Below, piece by piece: positions 1 through 12,819 of a stretch of 64,000 nt of DNA. The position numbers were made by a program, and so were the translations under genes. Position 1 is the stretch's first letter; every line of letters begins with the position of its first letter. The notes beneath the pieces are model-generated. The model did not search any database. It was given only the letters and a program-made list of their open reading frames with translations, and was not told the DNA's origin. Origin of the DNA: Neocallimastix lanati (nom. inval.) (Eukaryota; Neocallimastigomycota; Neocallimastigomycetes; Neocallimastigales; Neocallimastigaceae); assembly GCA_016946835.1 (NCBI GenBank), contig JACVTC010000003.1:2470001-2534000 (forward strand), given 5' to 3'.

Positions 1-137
1 TTTTAACATGTAGAAATATAATAAAAAACAAAAAAAAAATTTTTTTAATAATTATATCAATTAATTATAATATTCAATTTATATATATATACTTTATTTT
101 CTTTCTTTTATTTATTTTTTTTTTTTTTTTACTATAC

Positions 138-261
138 CTTATAGCGCCATCAAAAGTACCTGGTCTAAAACCAAAGCCATCACCAATATCTTGTAAAAAC
201 ATATCTCCTTGAATATCTCTTTCCTTTGCAACCTCTTTAATAATAATAAAATATTTATTAA

Positions 262-348
<87 letters not shown>

Positions 349-1911
349 AAATAATTAATACATAAAATGAATAAAAAAAAAAAAAAAAAATACATAATTT
401 TAATATATAAATAATATTACAAAAAAAAATTTTTTTTTTTTTTTTTACCTAACATAGAAGGACTAATATCAACACCAACCCAAACATGACCTTCGTCTTC
501 TAAAACTTCTGAAGATAAGCCTGAACCACAACCGATATCAAGTAAATAGCAACATTTATCTTCTGGAAGATTTAATAATTCAAGAGCTCTATAAGACATA
601 TCTGCTTGAATTGCTTGAATACGGGTACTTTTTATTATTATTATTATTATTATTAATTTTTTTTTTTTTTTAATTATAATAATATAATATTATATAATAA
701 CATTATATAATAATATACATATATATATTTTATTATATATAATTTTTTGTTTAATTATTATAAGAAATTTTTTTTTAATTATTGTGTGAATTAATTTTTT
801 TTATTATTGTACGAAATTTACTATTATTTTTTATTTTTTATTTTTTTAATAATTGTATATAATTTATTCATTTTATAACAATTAAACTTACTTTACTGTA
901 TATTTTTTAGCTTCGCTATCATTGTATACCTTTTATTCATAAATTATTAAAAAAATCGATTTATATATATATACATATAAAAGATGGATTTAATATTTTA
1001 AATTAAAACAAAAAAAATAAAATTAAAAATAAAAATAAAAATTAAAAAATAAAAGAAAAATAAAAAATAAAAGAAAAATAAAAAATAAAAATAAATATAT
1101 ATAAATAGTCATTTAAATATATTATTTTATTATTGCTTTTTTTTTTTTAATTTCATATATTTCTTCGAATTTATATTAATTGAAAATATATTTGATTCAT
1201 TAGACGTTTATCAATTTATTTATAAAATTTTAATATTATATTGATATAGTTATATATTAAAGTTTTATATATTTTCAAGCAATGATATATAAAACATTAT
1301 TATATATTAATGAAATTAAATTTAAATCTTCTATATTTCTTATATTCCTTTCTTCATACATTTATCTCTTTATTTCTTAAAAGATAAATGAAAATATAAT
1401 ACTTGATATTATTTTTGACTTTATATATTTTTTAATATTAAATTTTGACTTTTTTTATGATTTTTGTTTTGGAATTATTCCTTTAAATATTAAATGTAAT
1501 TATTGTTTATTCCGAGTAAAACAAATAAAATTTTGAGAATATAAGAAATTTATAATTTTCATTGTAGTTTAATTTTCTGAAATTTAAATTAATAATATTA
1601 TTTCTCATCACTATCTAATGATATCGAATTTTAACCATAAGATTTTTATTTGAGAATCTTTTCTTTTAAATAATATCCATATTTTTTATTTATCCTGAGT
1701 AAAACAAAAAAAATTTTGTGAAAATAATAGATTCATAATTTTCAACGAAATTTAATTTATTGAAGTCCAATTTAATTGTACTATTATCAATACTAGTTAA
1801 ACAATATCCAATGAAATTTCGAGATTTCAACAAAGCTAAAAACCAATTTATTCTTAAACAAAAAGAAATATTTACAATTTCTGCTGGCGCTTGATGTTCT
1901 GGTCTAGACAT
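138..1911 (-). CDS. BUD23: BUD23-like 18S rRNA (guanine-N7) methyltransferase, 5' part (truncated by window edge)
   Basis: Class I SAM-dependent methyltransferase of the Bud23/WBSCR22 family. With Trm112 it methylates a guanine of 18S rRNA during nuclear small-subunit maturation. Exons read on the minus strand are 1876-1911 ([12 protein letters not shown]), 892-929 ([12 protein letters not shown]), 449-627 and 138-234. All have GT/AG borders and the phases close (36, 38, 179, 97 nt). The first 116 codons are present; the rest lies beyond the left edge. The SAM-binding motif DIGCGSG is at about residues 55-61, followed by GVDISPSML, and exon 4 carries [21 protein letters not shown], typical of Bud23. 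The N-terminal MSRPEHQAP is diagnostic. Intron 1 is unusually long (946 nt) and contains a diverged duplication; intron 3 holds a (TTA)n run. Family assignment is firm; exon ends are hand-placed. Confidence 0.9.
257..345. repeat. (TTA)n trinucleotide microsatellite in BUD23 intron 3
   Basis: Nearly pure TTA repeat inside the intron between exons 3 and 4 of BUD23. Confidence 0.9.
1430..1830. repeat. Diverged ~180-bp tandem duplication inside BUD23 intron 1
   Basis: Two related segments lie about 180 bp apart. Copy A (about 1499-1600) and copy B (about 1683-1775) both contain GAGTAAAACAAA, an AAATTTTG run and a TTTATAATTTTCA-like block, and their upstream flanks also align. Read on the minus strand, both copies encode a related peptide ending in the same place. 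The copies share KLN, ENY, IF.KF and LFYS, each followed by a TAA stop. Copy B is in frame with BUD23 exon 1 if that exon is not spliced. Confidence 0.6.
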
Positions 1912-2251
1912 ATTTTATTAATTATTAACAAACAAAAAATATATATAAATAGATAGATATATAGAAAGATATAAAATTAAAGAAAGAAATAATTCTAAAA
2001 AAAAAATTATTTATATATTTAATTAATAAGCAATTATAAAAAAAATAGATAAATGGTTTTTTTATAATGCTTTTTTTATTATTTTAATAGTAATTAATTT
2101 ATCTCGTTTAAAAAAAAAATTAAAAAATTAAAAAAAAAAAAAATTTCAAAGCTCTTATTTTAATAATATGATTGGATAATATGTATTAAACTATCAATTC
2201 TATATGTTAAATATTTATTTATTTATTTATTTATTTATTATTTATTTATTT

Positions 2252-2283
<32 letters not shown>

Positions 2284-2370
2284 CTATTTATTTATTTATT
2301 TACTATTTATTTATTTATTTACTATTTATTTATTTATTTATTATTTATTTATTATTTATTTATTTATTTT

Positions 2371-2401
<31 letters not shown>

Positions 2402-3516
2402 TTAATAATTTAATATTTTTTAATTTTCAATTCAAAATTAAATATTTAAAATTAAAACTTTTAAAATAAATTAATTTTAAAAAGAAAAATTCTATATTTA
2501 AATTATTTTTTTCATTGCTTATATAGTTTAATATAATAATAATAATAAAAATATTCATTATTTTTAAAGTCCCTAATCGTATAAATTTGTATTATTATTT
2601 TTTACTTTTTTTTTTTTTTTTAAATATAAAAATTTAAATACTCTCAAAATATAAATATTAAAAATAGAATTAATATGTTTTAGTAAAATAGATATAAATA
2701 GATATAAATAGAATAATCAAAGTGAATGATATTTATATTATTATATAATATTACAAATTGAAAATTGAAAATTGAAAATTGAAAAATCAATTATGAATAA
2801 AATGTATAAAAAACATTTATTACTTTGTAATTTAGTAATTAAAAAAGGAAAAACTAATTTATAAACATTAAGATCAAAAATTTTACATATTTTTAGATAT
2901 AAAAGAATATAAAAGAAAGAAATATATATATATATATTTCTTTTATATACTAAAAAATTTTATTTTATTCCATTAATAAAATAATTTTAGTTCCACTTTT
3001 TCCTTTTTTTTCTTCCTAATTTTTTTTTCTATTTCATTAATAAAATAATTATATTTCTTCTTCTACTACATTTACTTAGTCTCTTAAAAGTTCATATAAA
3101 AGTATGCGTTTAAAAAAATATTATTATAAAAAAAATGTTAATATGAAAATTGTTTTTAAATAGAGCATAATCTGAACACAATATATTTATACTAATTAAA
3201 ATAATTATCACGAAAAAAAGTGGTTATTTTATTTTTAATTATTTTTTACTTTTTACTTTTTATTTTTTTATTTTTTTATTTTTTTATTCTTTTATCATTT
3301 TTTTTTTTTTGTTATTAATTAATATAGATTGTTTATCTTTGTATGGAAAATTGCATTATTTATATTACAAAAAGAAATATATATATATTAAAAAAAAAAA
3401 AAAAAGTATTTCATTATAAAAATTTATATATATATATATTTTTTTTATTTGTTTTGTTTTGTTCTAATATTCAATCTTATGAAATTTCCATAAATATTCA
3501 TTCATTTATTCATTGA
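1912..3516. other. Intergenic region without recognisable gene
   Basis: AT-rich spacer between the BUD23 start and the next gene. It holds a (TTTA)n array at about 2207-2405, which creates a spurious Ile/Leu/Tyr open frame, several A or T runs, and a short TTGAAAA repeat near 2757. No coding sequence or RNA gene is seen. Confidence 0.6.
2207..2405. repeat. (TTTA)n / TTATTTA microsatellite array
   Basis: About 200 bp of TTTA units interrupted by ACTA and ATTATTTA variants. Confidence 0.9.
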
Positions 3517-4002
3517 TTATTCTAAGTCATAGGATACATAATGTGATATATAAGATGGATCAAGAGAATCCATATATGCTGAATTGAAACGTGAAATATT
3601 AGCACTTGAAGTTGAGGAAGAATTTGAAATAACTTCAGAAGATGAAGAATTTAATGAATCACTAGAAGTATATAAAGAATCTGTTGAAGCGTAAGGTCTA
3701 AGATTGGTTGGTCTTGTTGAAGCAAAAAGATTTGGATCAGAAACTGCAAATGCATTCAAATTTGAATTAGAACGTTCTAATTGTCTCTTTTTATAATCAT
3801 TGGCAACATCAATTTCACGTCCTACAGATGAAATATCATGATCAAAACCTCTATTAGCCGCTGTTAAAGGAATAGCTCTTGAGGCTGGTAATGGAAATCC
3901 ACGATTATCACGAAGAACACCCATAGGAACAGATGATGAATCCTTAAAAAAACGTTCCATTCTACCAGTGGTAGAACCATATCTTAAATCATTATAAGCC
4001 AT
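3517..4002 (-). CDS. Unrecognised Ser/Asn-rich protein, 161 aa
   Basis: I do not recognise this protein. It is a single uninterrupted frame from ATG (4000-4002) to a TAA at 3517, in an otherwise stop-dense region, with balanced amino-acid usage and local GC above the flanks; these favour a real gene. The first ~75 residues are mixed and charged, with several R-G and Pro motifs (GVLRDNRGFPLPASRAIPL, about 28-46). Residues ~85-145 are strongly Ser/Thr/Asn-rich and probably disordered. The C-terminus is Tyr-rich and acidic (SHYVSYDLE). There is no signal peptide or membrane segment. Its neighbours (BUD23 on the same strand, a LamG-like gene divergently placed) do not suggest a role. It could be an adaptor or phospho-regulated protein, but that would be a guess. 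Confidence 0.7.
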   Translation of the reverse strand: MAYNDLRYGSTTGRMERFFKDSSSVPMGVLRDNRGFPLPASRAIPLTAANRGFDHDISSVGREIDVANDYKKRQLERSNSNLNAFAVSDPNLFASTRPTNLRPYASTDSLYTSSDSLNSSSSEVISNSSSTSSANISRFNSAYMDSLDPSYISHYVSYDLE

Positions 4003-5432
4003 TTTTTACTATTCTTTTAATTGAAATGAAAATTATAAAATATAAAAAAATTTAATTCAGAAAAAAAAAAAGTACTAATTAAATTTATATTTATTCAATG
4101 TATTTTATAAAAATGATTTTAAAAATATATATATATATATGTATTAATATCTATTATAATTTTTTTTTTAGAAAAAAATAAGAAATAAAATAAAAAACGA
4201 ATGAATAAAATAGAATAAATTATATTTATAAAATTTATTAGAAACTTTATTAAAAATTTTATTATACACACGTACTCATGTTAAATTTAAACTTTTTTAA
4301 ATTATTCTAATTTATTAATAGATATAAAAGTTGAATTAAAGTTATAAATAAAAAAAAATTTTTTTTTATTTGATATTTTTATATTAAAAAAAAATAATTA
4401 TATTATAAATAATATATAAAAAAATATCAAAAAACTATTTTTATTCTTTCATTTTTCTATTCCAGATAATTCTATTATAGATAATAATAATAATATAAAT
4501 TTTGAAAATGATATTTTAGTAACTTTTTTTTTCTTTATATATCATAAATCTACAATAACCAAATATATCTTCATTTTAAACTATCACTTTTTTTTTAATA
4601 TATGAACCATGGAATAAATAAAGTATAATTAATTATGAAATTTAAATTCAAAAAATTTATTATATGCATATTTATTTATATATATATTTATATATTATTT
4701 ATTTTAATTATTATATATTTATTATTTATTATTACTATATTTATTTATTTATCTATTTATCTATCTATTTATTTATTTACTTAGAAATTTTTATATTTTT
4801 CATTTATTTATTTGACTGTTTATACATTTATTTAAAAATTATGTTTAATATTAATAATTTTAATATTATTTATTTATTTATTTTAAAATAAATACATAAA
4901 TAAATACATAAACAAATGAATAAATAAATAGAAAAAGAAAAACATATTAATTATTTAATAAAAATAGAAAAAAAAAAGGTTAATATTGAATAACAAAAAA
5001 AATAAAAAAAAAATTTTTTCCTATGCTTTGCAATTCTATGAGTAATTTGTGGGTTTTTTTTTTAATTTTTGATTTTTTTTTTTGTTTTACCTTTTCCGGG
5101 ACATTAACAAAAAATATAATAAAAATAAAAAAAAAAAAATTAAATTTAATAATTAATTAAATAATAGGAATGAAATCTTTAATAATTAAATGAATAAATA
5201 AAAAAAAAAAGTTTAAAATGATATAAACAATATTTTTTTTTTATAGAATTAATTTTTATATGATAAATAATAAAAAAAGTATTTTTAAAACTTAATCTAT
5301 GTAAGATTCCATTACTATATTTAATAATTCCCCTTTTATGTTAACTATTAAATATATATATTTTTCAATAGATATTATTAATTCATTGTTTATTTTTCAT
5401 GAAAAGTCTTTTCTCAATAATCCTTTGAAATA

Positions 5433-5485
<53 letters not shown>

Positions 5486-6063
5486 GAAATTATTTAATAA
5501 TTATTTATTTATTATTTATTTATTATTTATTTATTATTTATTTGTTATTTATTTATTATTTATTTATTAATTGTTTATTTATTTATTTATTATTTATTTA
5601 TTATTTAGTAATTATTTATTTATTTATTATTTATTTATTAATTGTTTATTTATTTATTTATTTATTATTTATTAATACTCCTTTAATTATTCAATTATTT
5701 ATTTATTTATGTTTTTATTCATTTATTTATATACTAAATTGGTGATTTCTAAATGAATTTTTATGCAATTTTTTTTCCATTTATATTATCATAAAAACCT
5801 AAAATTTGTTCATTAATTGGACAAAATATTTTAATATATTTTCAATTGACATTTTTTTTTTTTTTTTTATTATTAATTCTAATAATAAAAAAAATTTAAT
5901 TTATATTAAAATTGGATTTTAACACTTTAGAAATTAATTAAAAAAAAAAAGTACTATCTAAAAAAAAATAAGATAAAAAATATAAATATATATATATATA
6001 AATATATATTGCAAAATAAATAAATATCTTTTAAATTTTAAGAATTATAATTGCCCTTTTTTT

Positions 6064-6100
<37 letters not shown>

Positions 6101-6180
6101 TTCTTAAAAAATATAAAATAAATCAACTAAAGTTGAAATAAATCATATAATAAAGAAGGTATTATGAAAATATATAATAT

Positions 6181-6228
<48 letters not shown>

Positions 6229-6466
6229 CAAATTTATATAATAAATAAATATTTTTTTTCTTTTTATTCTCTTCAATAATAATTTTTAAAAAAATTAATA
6301 ATACATTACTAATTAAAATAAATAATAATAATAAAAAATAATATTAATTATAAAAAATAATATATATAATATATATATTTTTATTTATTATATATTGTTT
6401 TATAAATATTCATGAAATATTTTTTTTATTATGTTATAAATTTTATATTTTAAAAAGTAAATAAAA
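4003..6466. other. Intergenic region between divergent genes; simple repeats only
   Basis: A 2.4-kb AT-rich spacer between two divergently transcribed genes, so it should contain both promoters. It holds TTTA-type arrays at about 4672-4880 and 5500-5690, an (ATT)n run at about 5433-5485, a 38-nt A run near 6068 and TA runs. No recognisable coding sequence. Confidence 0.6.
5433..5690. repeat. (ATT)n run followed by TTATTTA-type array
   Basis: An (ATT)n run (about 5433-5485) is followed by a TTTATTTATTA-type heptamer/tetramer mixture to about 5690. The long Ile/Leu/Tyr open frame across it is a by-product of the repeat. Confidence 0.85.
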
Positions 6467-7008
6467 ATGGATTTATGTAGAAAAATCTCACCTGACACTG
6501 GTTATGTAGATGTCACTCCATTTCCAATTGGTTATTCCGATTTCTCATTTTTAATTTGGTTTACTCCATTGAAACCAGAATTAAAAAATGTTAAAACAAT
6601 TTTCTGTTATGAAAGGGGTACATCGGATAAAAAGTAATAAAAATACCAATAAATTATAATGATAAAATAATATAAATAAACTTTTTTTTTTTTTTTTTTT
6701 TTTAAATAGTAAATGAAATATTTATATACAACCTAATCAATTTAATGAACAGAAAATGAATTATTTGAAATATAATAATTGAAAAAAAAAAAAAGAAATA
6801 AAAATAAAAATAAAGCAAACAGATATATATTAACAATAATTAATAATATTAATTTCAAAGAAATTTAGAAATCAAAGAAATTTTTATTGTTTAAAATAAA
6901 GATAAATTTCAAATTTCAAATATTGTTATGTATTATTCTTAATTGATATATAAAAACAATTATTTTAAGGAATAAATTTTATTTTTAAATTCAAAACAAT
7001 TAAAGTAA

Positions 7009-7041
<33 letters not shown>

Positions 7042-7210
7042 GAAAAAACATAAAATCAAATTTTGTGAAAATAAAAAGAAATACTTCTAATAATTGATGG
7101 AGTGTGTATAATAAATAAAAAAAATAGTTAAATTTTTATTATACATCTTTATAATAATGTCGATATTACAATAAATAAAAATATTTATTTTAGTTGATAT
7201 GTTAAATATA

Positions 7211-7244
<34 letters not shown>

Positions 7245-7471
7245 TTTATTTTATTTTATTTTATATAAAAACAAAAGTAAATAAATAAATAAATAAATAA
7301 ATAAAAAATAAAAAAAAAAAAAAAGTACATATTTAAATTATTTTATTTTATGATTTCCAATATTATTATAATTATATTTTACAATCATTCAGTTTTATTG
7401 TTTTTCAATTTTATATAATTAGTATTATACATAAGGAAAAACAAAATATTATAAATGAATATGATAGCTAT

Positions 7472-7507
<36 letters not shown>

Positions 7508-8328
7508 TATATATATATTATAATAATAATAATATTGTTAATTTATTTAGTTATCAATTCCGTCTTGACCTTGCGGCTGATGGTAAATTAACTTTCCATT
7601 GTTCTAATGAAGCTAATACCTTATCTACTGGTGATAATTTACAATCTCTTGAAACCGTACTCTATGACAAAATTAATGTTGTAGCTGTTGTAAGAAAACA
7701 TAATTCTATAAATTTATATTTAAATAATGGTTTATCTGGTACATTTAAAACTAGAGAAATTATAAAATGTTACTCTTACGAAGCTGATGACAATGGTAAT
7801 CAAATTTACTTTAGACTTGGTGCTAAAACTGATAGTGATTCAGTAGCTACTAATGAATTTGATGGTATTATTGATAGATTCGTATTTAAATTAGAAGCTT
7901 TTGATGAAAGTGTCATTACTGGTAAATATATATATATATATTATTATTATTATTATTATTAAAAAAGTATCAATAAGAATTATTTCTATCATTAATTATT
8001 ACCATATAAATATAAAATCTATAAAAAAAAAAAAAAAAAATTAATAAAAATATTAAAATACTAATTATTATTCTTATTATTATTATTATTATATATTTTT
8101 TTTATCTATTTATCTTTTAATATTTTTTTTATAAATTATAATATATATATATATTTTTTATTTTTATTTTATTATCTCTCTCTATCTATCTAATATATAT
8201 ATTTAATAGCTTATGGATCAGATTTAAATAATAATTTTGCTACCTCCTACACACAACAGTTACCATCCTATGGTTCTCAACAAGATTATTATAGATTAAG
8301 TGAAGATTTACCACCACCACCATACTAA
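6467..8328 (+). CDS. LamG/concanavalin A-like domain protein with C-terminal PPPPY, 218 aa
   Basis: A three-exon gene: 6467-6633, 7551-7921 and 8210-8328, with GT/AG borders and phases that close (167+371+119 nt = 219 codons with stop). The first intron is 917 nt. The product is predicted to be a soluble beta-sandwich: residues ~20-180 show the alternating hydrophobic pattern of LamG/ConA-like folds (FSFLIWFTPL, YQFRLDLAADGKLTFHC, INVVAVVRKHNSINLYLNN, FDGIIDRFVFK). There is no signal peptide (starts MDLCRKISPDTG) and no membrane segment, so it is probably cytosolic. The tail is Gln/Tyr/Ser-rich and ends in SEDLPPPPY. PPxY is a classical WW-domain ligand, which suggests binding to a WW protein such as a Nedd4/Rsp5-type ubiquitin ligase. 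The exact function is unknown. The fold call is by pattern, not by a search. Confidence 0.8.
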
Positions 8329-8576
8329 AAAAAAATAAATAAATAAATAAGGAAGAAAAAATTATAAATATATTTCTAAATAATATCAAACAAAGAAGAA
8401 GAAAAAAAAAAAAAATTAAAATAATGAAATATCAAAAATATTAAGATATCAAAATGTATATTTTATCATATTTAATATATATATATGTCGAGAAAAAATG
8501 TTTTTTTTTTTTTAATTATATAAATGTAATAAAATATATCTCAGTTATTTTAAATATACCAAATTTATTTCAATTT

Positions 8577-8624
<48 letters not shown>

Positions 8625-8954
8625 AAAGAAAGTTTTTCTATATATATAAAAAGAAGAAAATAGTTTTAACTATCCTAATAAAATTAGTAAAATAAAAAAA
8701 AAAAAAATAATAATAATAACCTCAGACAAATAATAAAAATAAAATAAAATAAAATAAAATAAAATAAAATATATATATATATATAATAAGAGTAAATAAG
8801 TTAATAAATTGATATTGTCATTATTTATTTAATTATTTATTTATTATTTTTATTTTTAATTCCTATATAAAATTAAACAAATAAATACAAAATATTAAAA
8901 AAAAAAAAAAATAAAAAAAAAAAAAAAAAAAAAAAAAATAATAAAATAAAATAA

Positions 8955-8991
<37 letters not shown>

Positions 8992-9007
8992 TGGACCATT
9001 AAATAGT

Positions 9008-9039
<32 letters not shown>

Positions 9040-9599
9040 CCAACCCAACCCCCCTTTTTTTATAACCTTAATAATAATTATTAATAAAACAAAAAATTTA
9101 CTTTATAAATTATTATATAAAATTTTTAATTTTATATCTATAGGTATTATATCTAATAAATAATTACTATTACTTAATATGTATTATTTTATTAAATAAT
9201 ATTAATTATTTTTAATCCATGCATGGTAATAACATTTAAACTCATTTAGATACATAAAAATATTTTTATGAAAAAAAAAAAAAAAAAATTTTTTTTTTTT
9301 TCTTTGTTTTTAAATTTGAATTTTTATTTAATTGTTTATAATTATTCTATTTACATAAGACAAAAAACAAAACAAAAACAAAAATAAAAACAAAAATTAT
9401 TTATGTCTTTATTATTATTTTTTATATTATTTCATTATATTACTATTTCATATTACTATTTCATATTATATTATCATAAAATAATAATAATAATAATTAT
9501 TATAAGTATTTCTCAGAAGTTATTCACACAGCCTTTTTTTTTTTTTTATTTTTATTTGTTCATTTCTTATATAAGAGCGTATCACTTTAATAATAAGTT
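8329..9599. other. Intergenic region between convergent genes
   Basis: Spacer between the LamG-like gene and the CPBP-like gene, which converge here. It holds long A and T runs (8577-8617, 8898-8938, 9007-9032), (AAAAT)n at 8735-8770 and (AAT)n at 8957-8990. No gene is seen; it should contain both transcript ends. Confidence 0.6.
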
Positions 9600-10295
9600 T
9601 TATAATACTATGAATATAATTTCAATAATACTCAAAATATTGTTTATTATATGAGCAATAATTGAAGCCAAAATACATTTATCAATATCATAGGCTACAG
9701 TTAATTGAATACTGAGAAAGAGATAGATTGGGAAATAGATTAATTCATCATGGACCAAATGATAACTAAAACCAAAATGACTTAAAGTAAATAGTAAGCA
9801 TGAAAAAGAATAGGCTAAAACAGCTGAATATTTACGAAGATATCCAAAAATAAGTCTTCTAAATACAAATTCTTCCAAAACTGGAGATATCAAACCGATC
9901 ACTAAAGTCATCGTAACGGGTGACCGTTTAACATATTCAATGATTGAATTTTGATTTTTATTTTCTGATGTATTATTAAGAACGAAAAAGCTACAGAAGA
10001 GATTAAAGCCTATCATAGAAATACCTGTAGATACACCTACCGCATATACTCTTTTATTAATAAATTGTTCTTTAAAACTAATTGGATTTTCAACTTTTTC
10101 AATTTTTTTATCTGAATCCATTAAGACATTATTATCTTTTACTTCAATAACGGTAACATTATCATTATATGTTTTTAAAAATTCCATAGACTCCTCTTCC
10201 TTTTCTCCATTTTCTTCAATATTTTCTTTATTTTCATTTCCTTCAATATTATCTTTATCTTCAATTTTAACAAATTTCACTGTATTTAATGCCAT
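9600..10295 (-). CDS. CPBP (CAAX/Abi-type) intramembrane metalloprotease-like protein, 231 aa
   Basis: Single-exon gene; the ATG at 10293-10295 (MALNTVKFVK) is the first AUG. Residues ~1-80 are charged and Glu/Asn/Lys-rich, with no counterpart in the family core. Residues ~82-231 form the multi-pass membrane core. The CPBP signature motifs are present: EEFVFRR (Glu141-Glu142...Arg147, the EExxxR motif), FTLSH (Phe169, His173; FxxxH) and HIINN (His215...Asn219; HxxxN). In characterised relatives such as Rce1 these residues form the glutamate/histidine active site for proteolysis in the membrane. Bacterial members act in CAAX-like processing, bacteriocin immunity or anti-sigma cleavage; the substrate here is unknown. 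The short core and lack of introns would fit a gene acquired from bacteria with a fungal N-terminal extension added, but the codon use looks like the host, so transfer is only a possibility. Confidence 0.85.
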   Translation of the reverse strand: MALNTVKFVKIEDKDNIEGNENKENIEENGEKEEESMEFLKTYNDNVTVIEVKDNNVLMDSDKKIEKVENPISFKEQFINKRVYAVGVSTGISMIGFNLFCSFFVLNNTSENKNQNSIIEYVKRSPVTMTLVIGLISPVLEEFVFRRLIFGYLRKYSAVLAYSFSCLLFTLSHFGFSYHLVHDELIYFPIYLFLSIQLTVAYDIDKCILASIIAHIINNILSIIEIIFIVL

Positions 10296-11016
10296 TTTTT
10301 TTTTCACCTTTATTATTTTATTATTTAATAAAAATATATATATATATATATGTACTAAAACAAAATAAAAAAATATAATAAAAAATAAAAAAATATTTTT
10401 GTATATATGATGCTTGATTATTTGATAATTCTTATTTTTCTATTCAAAATGTATATAAATATATAAAATAATATTTATATTTATATGTATAGATGTATAT
10501 ATTTTTTTCTCTCTTTTAATATTTTTTTTTTAAAAAGAAAAAAAAAAAAAAAAAAAATTAGTATTTTTAAAATTTAAATCGATTTTATTATATAAAAAAT
10601 AATAAAATTTCAGTGTTAATGATAATTATGATTTAGGTGACATGACTTTATAATTATTTTTATTATTATTAACTTTTCTTTAATTATTATATAATATATA
10701 GTTTTTGTAATTTTTAATTGTTAAAAGTTTATATGATACAATGTAAATTAAATAAAGTAAGAAGACATAAAAGAATTTCTGTAATAATTAATAATAATAA
10801 TAAAAAAAAAATTATTTTTATTTATAAGAACAATGTAGTAATTCATAATAATTTAATCATATAAATTAAAAAATTTACATGATAAAAATTTTCTATCCTT
10901 TATTAAATATTAATATATATTAAAAAATTTTACAATTTAATGTAAAAAAATTAGATATTAATTGGATTAACATTTTTAATTAATTTATTCTTATTCTTAT
11001 TCTTATTTTTATTTTT

Positions 11017-11054
<38 letters not shown>

Positions 11055-12169
11055 TTTAATTTTTTACTTTTTCAGTTTTTTTTTTTTTTTTATAATGTTA
11101 AGATTTATATATTTATCATTAATTCAATATATCTATTATAGTTACGTGATAGATAAATATACTAATATTAATATTATTTAATTTTAAATGCAACTACCAT
11201 ACAATTTCATTATTAATCATTTATATAATTATCAAAGTAGAGGTTAAAATACAGGGAGAAAATAAAAGGAACAATATTTAAAATGAAATAATATAAATTA
11301 TTATAATTAAAAAAAAAAAAAAATAAAAAGAGGGAGAATATGTAAATGTATTATTATCAAAGATAGCAAAATAATATATATCTATAATATATAAATATTA
11401 ATTTTGAAAAGAATATTTAACTGATATTAGTATATATATATTATAAAATATTATCAATAATTACTAAATAAATTTATAATTATAATAATAATAAATAAAT
11501 ATATAATAATAAATAAATAACTACATAATAATAAATAAATGTATAATAATAATGAATAATGAATAATAAATCATAATTATAGAATAATAATAATTAATGA
11601 ATAATATATATTGCAAATAATAAATAATTAAATTAATAATAAAATAAACAAATAATAAATAATAATTATTAATGAATAATAAATAATAATAAACTTTTAT
11701 AATTTATTTATATATTATTCATTATCTAAAAAATTTTAATTATTTTTTTTACTCTTATTTTTACTCTTATTATTTTCTTAATTATTTCAATCTTTATATT
11801 AATTAAAGATAATTAATGTAATCTTTTTATCTTTTTATATGTATTAAAGTATGGAGAATAATTTCTTTTAAACTTTTAACTATTGATACTTTATTTTAAA
11901 GTTAAGAGGACATAATTAGCTAAATTGCATTTAGTATTTTTTCATCTCCCAAACTACAGAATATATTTACTTTTTAAAATCCGACAAATTTAATAGGAAA
12001 AAAAAAAAAACTATTTTTATTTTTATTTCTTTTTTTTGCTTGAATATATATACGATGATATAAAAATGGTATTGTTATGTTGCGTATGATTTCAATACTT
12101 TTGAACTTAGTAATAATTATAAATCATCCATCATTAATAAATAAATAGATAAATAAATAAATAAATAGA

Positions 12170-12200
<31 letters not shown>

Positions 12201-12819
12201 AATTTTTATAAGTTTTTTTAATATATTAAATTTTTTTTAAAAAAATTGGAATTAATTTGAAACTTCTTGTGTTACCATTAAAAAACTTAAAGTTATAATA
12301 AAAATTAAATATAAATATAAAAATATAAAAAAACGGTGTTAAATTTCCTGTAAATAAATTATGAATATAAATAAATTATGAATTAAGTGTATTAATCAAT
12401 AATAAATAGTAATTTATATAGTGATTATATTATTAATATATAGTAATAATATATTTGTAAAATATATTAAAGAGGATTGATTGTGATTTTTTTTTTTTTT
12501 AATTTAATATACTAAAATGTTTATTTTTTTTTTATTTATTAATATAAATCCTTTCTGTATTTTTTTTTTAGTAGTATGTGTAATAGATGTAACCTTTTTT
12601 TTTTTTTTTTAAATTACAATAACTCCTTGTATTTCAGGTGAAATAATTATATAAACCTATTAAATTTATTATTACTTTGCTATATATATATTAGTAATTT
12701 ATATATTAGTTTTTTATTTAAAATACTTTAATAGAGAAACTATCCACTTTCATTATGAATAGATTAATTTTAACATGCGTTAACATTTATGGAATTAAAT
12801 ATAAATTTTGTTAATTCCT

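Noticed and set aside
1-137. Further BUD23 exon at the left edge
   Set aside because: After the donor at 137-136 the minus strand shows only A/T runs and no match to the expected continuation; it is intron up to the edge.
10293-10307. Upstream GTG start for the CPBP-like protein (adding MKKK)
   Set aside because: The host is eukaryotic; the first ATG at 10293-10295 is the expected start.
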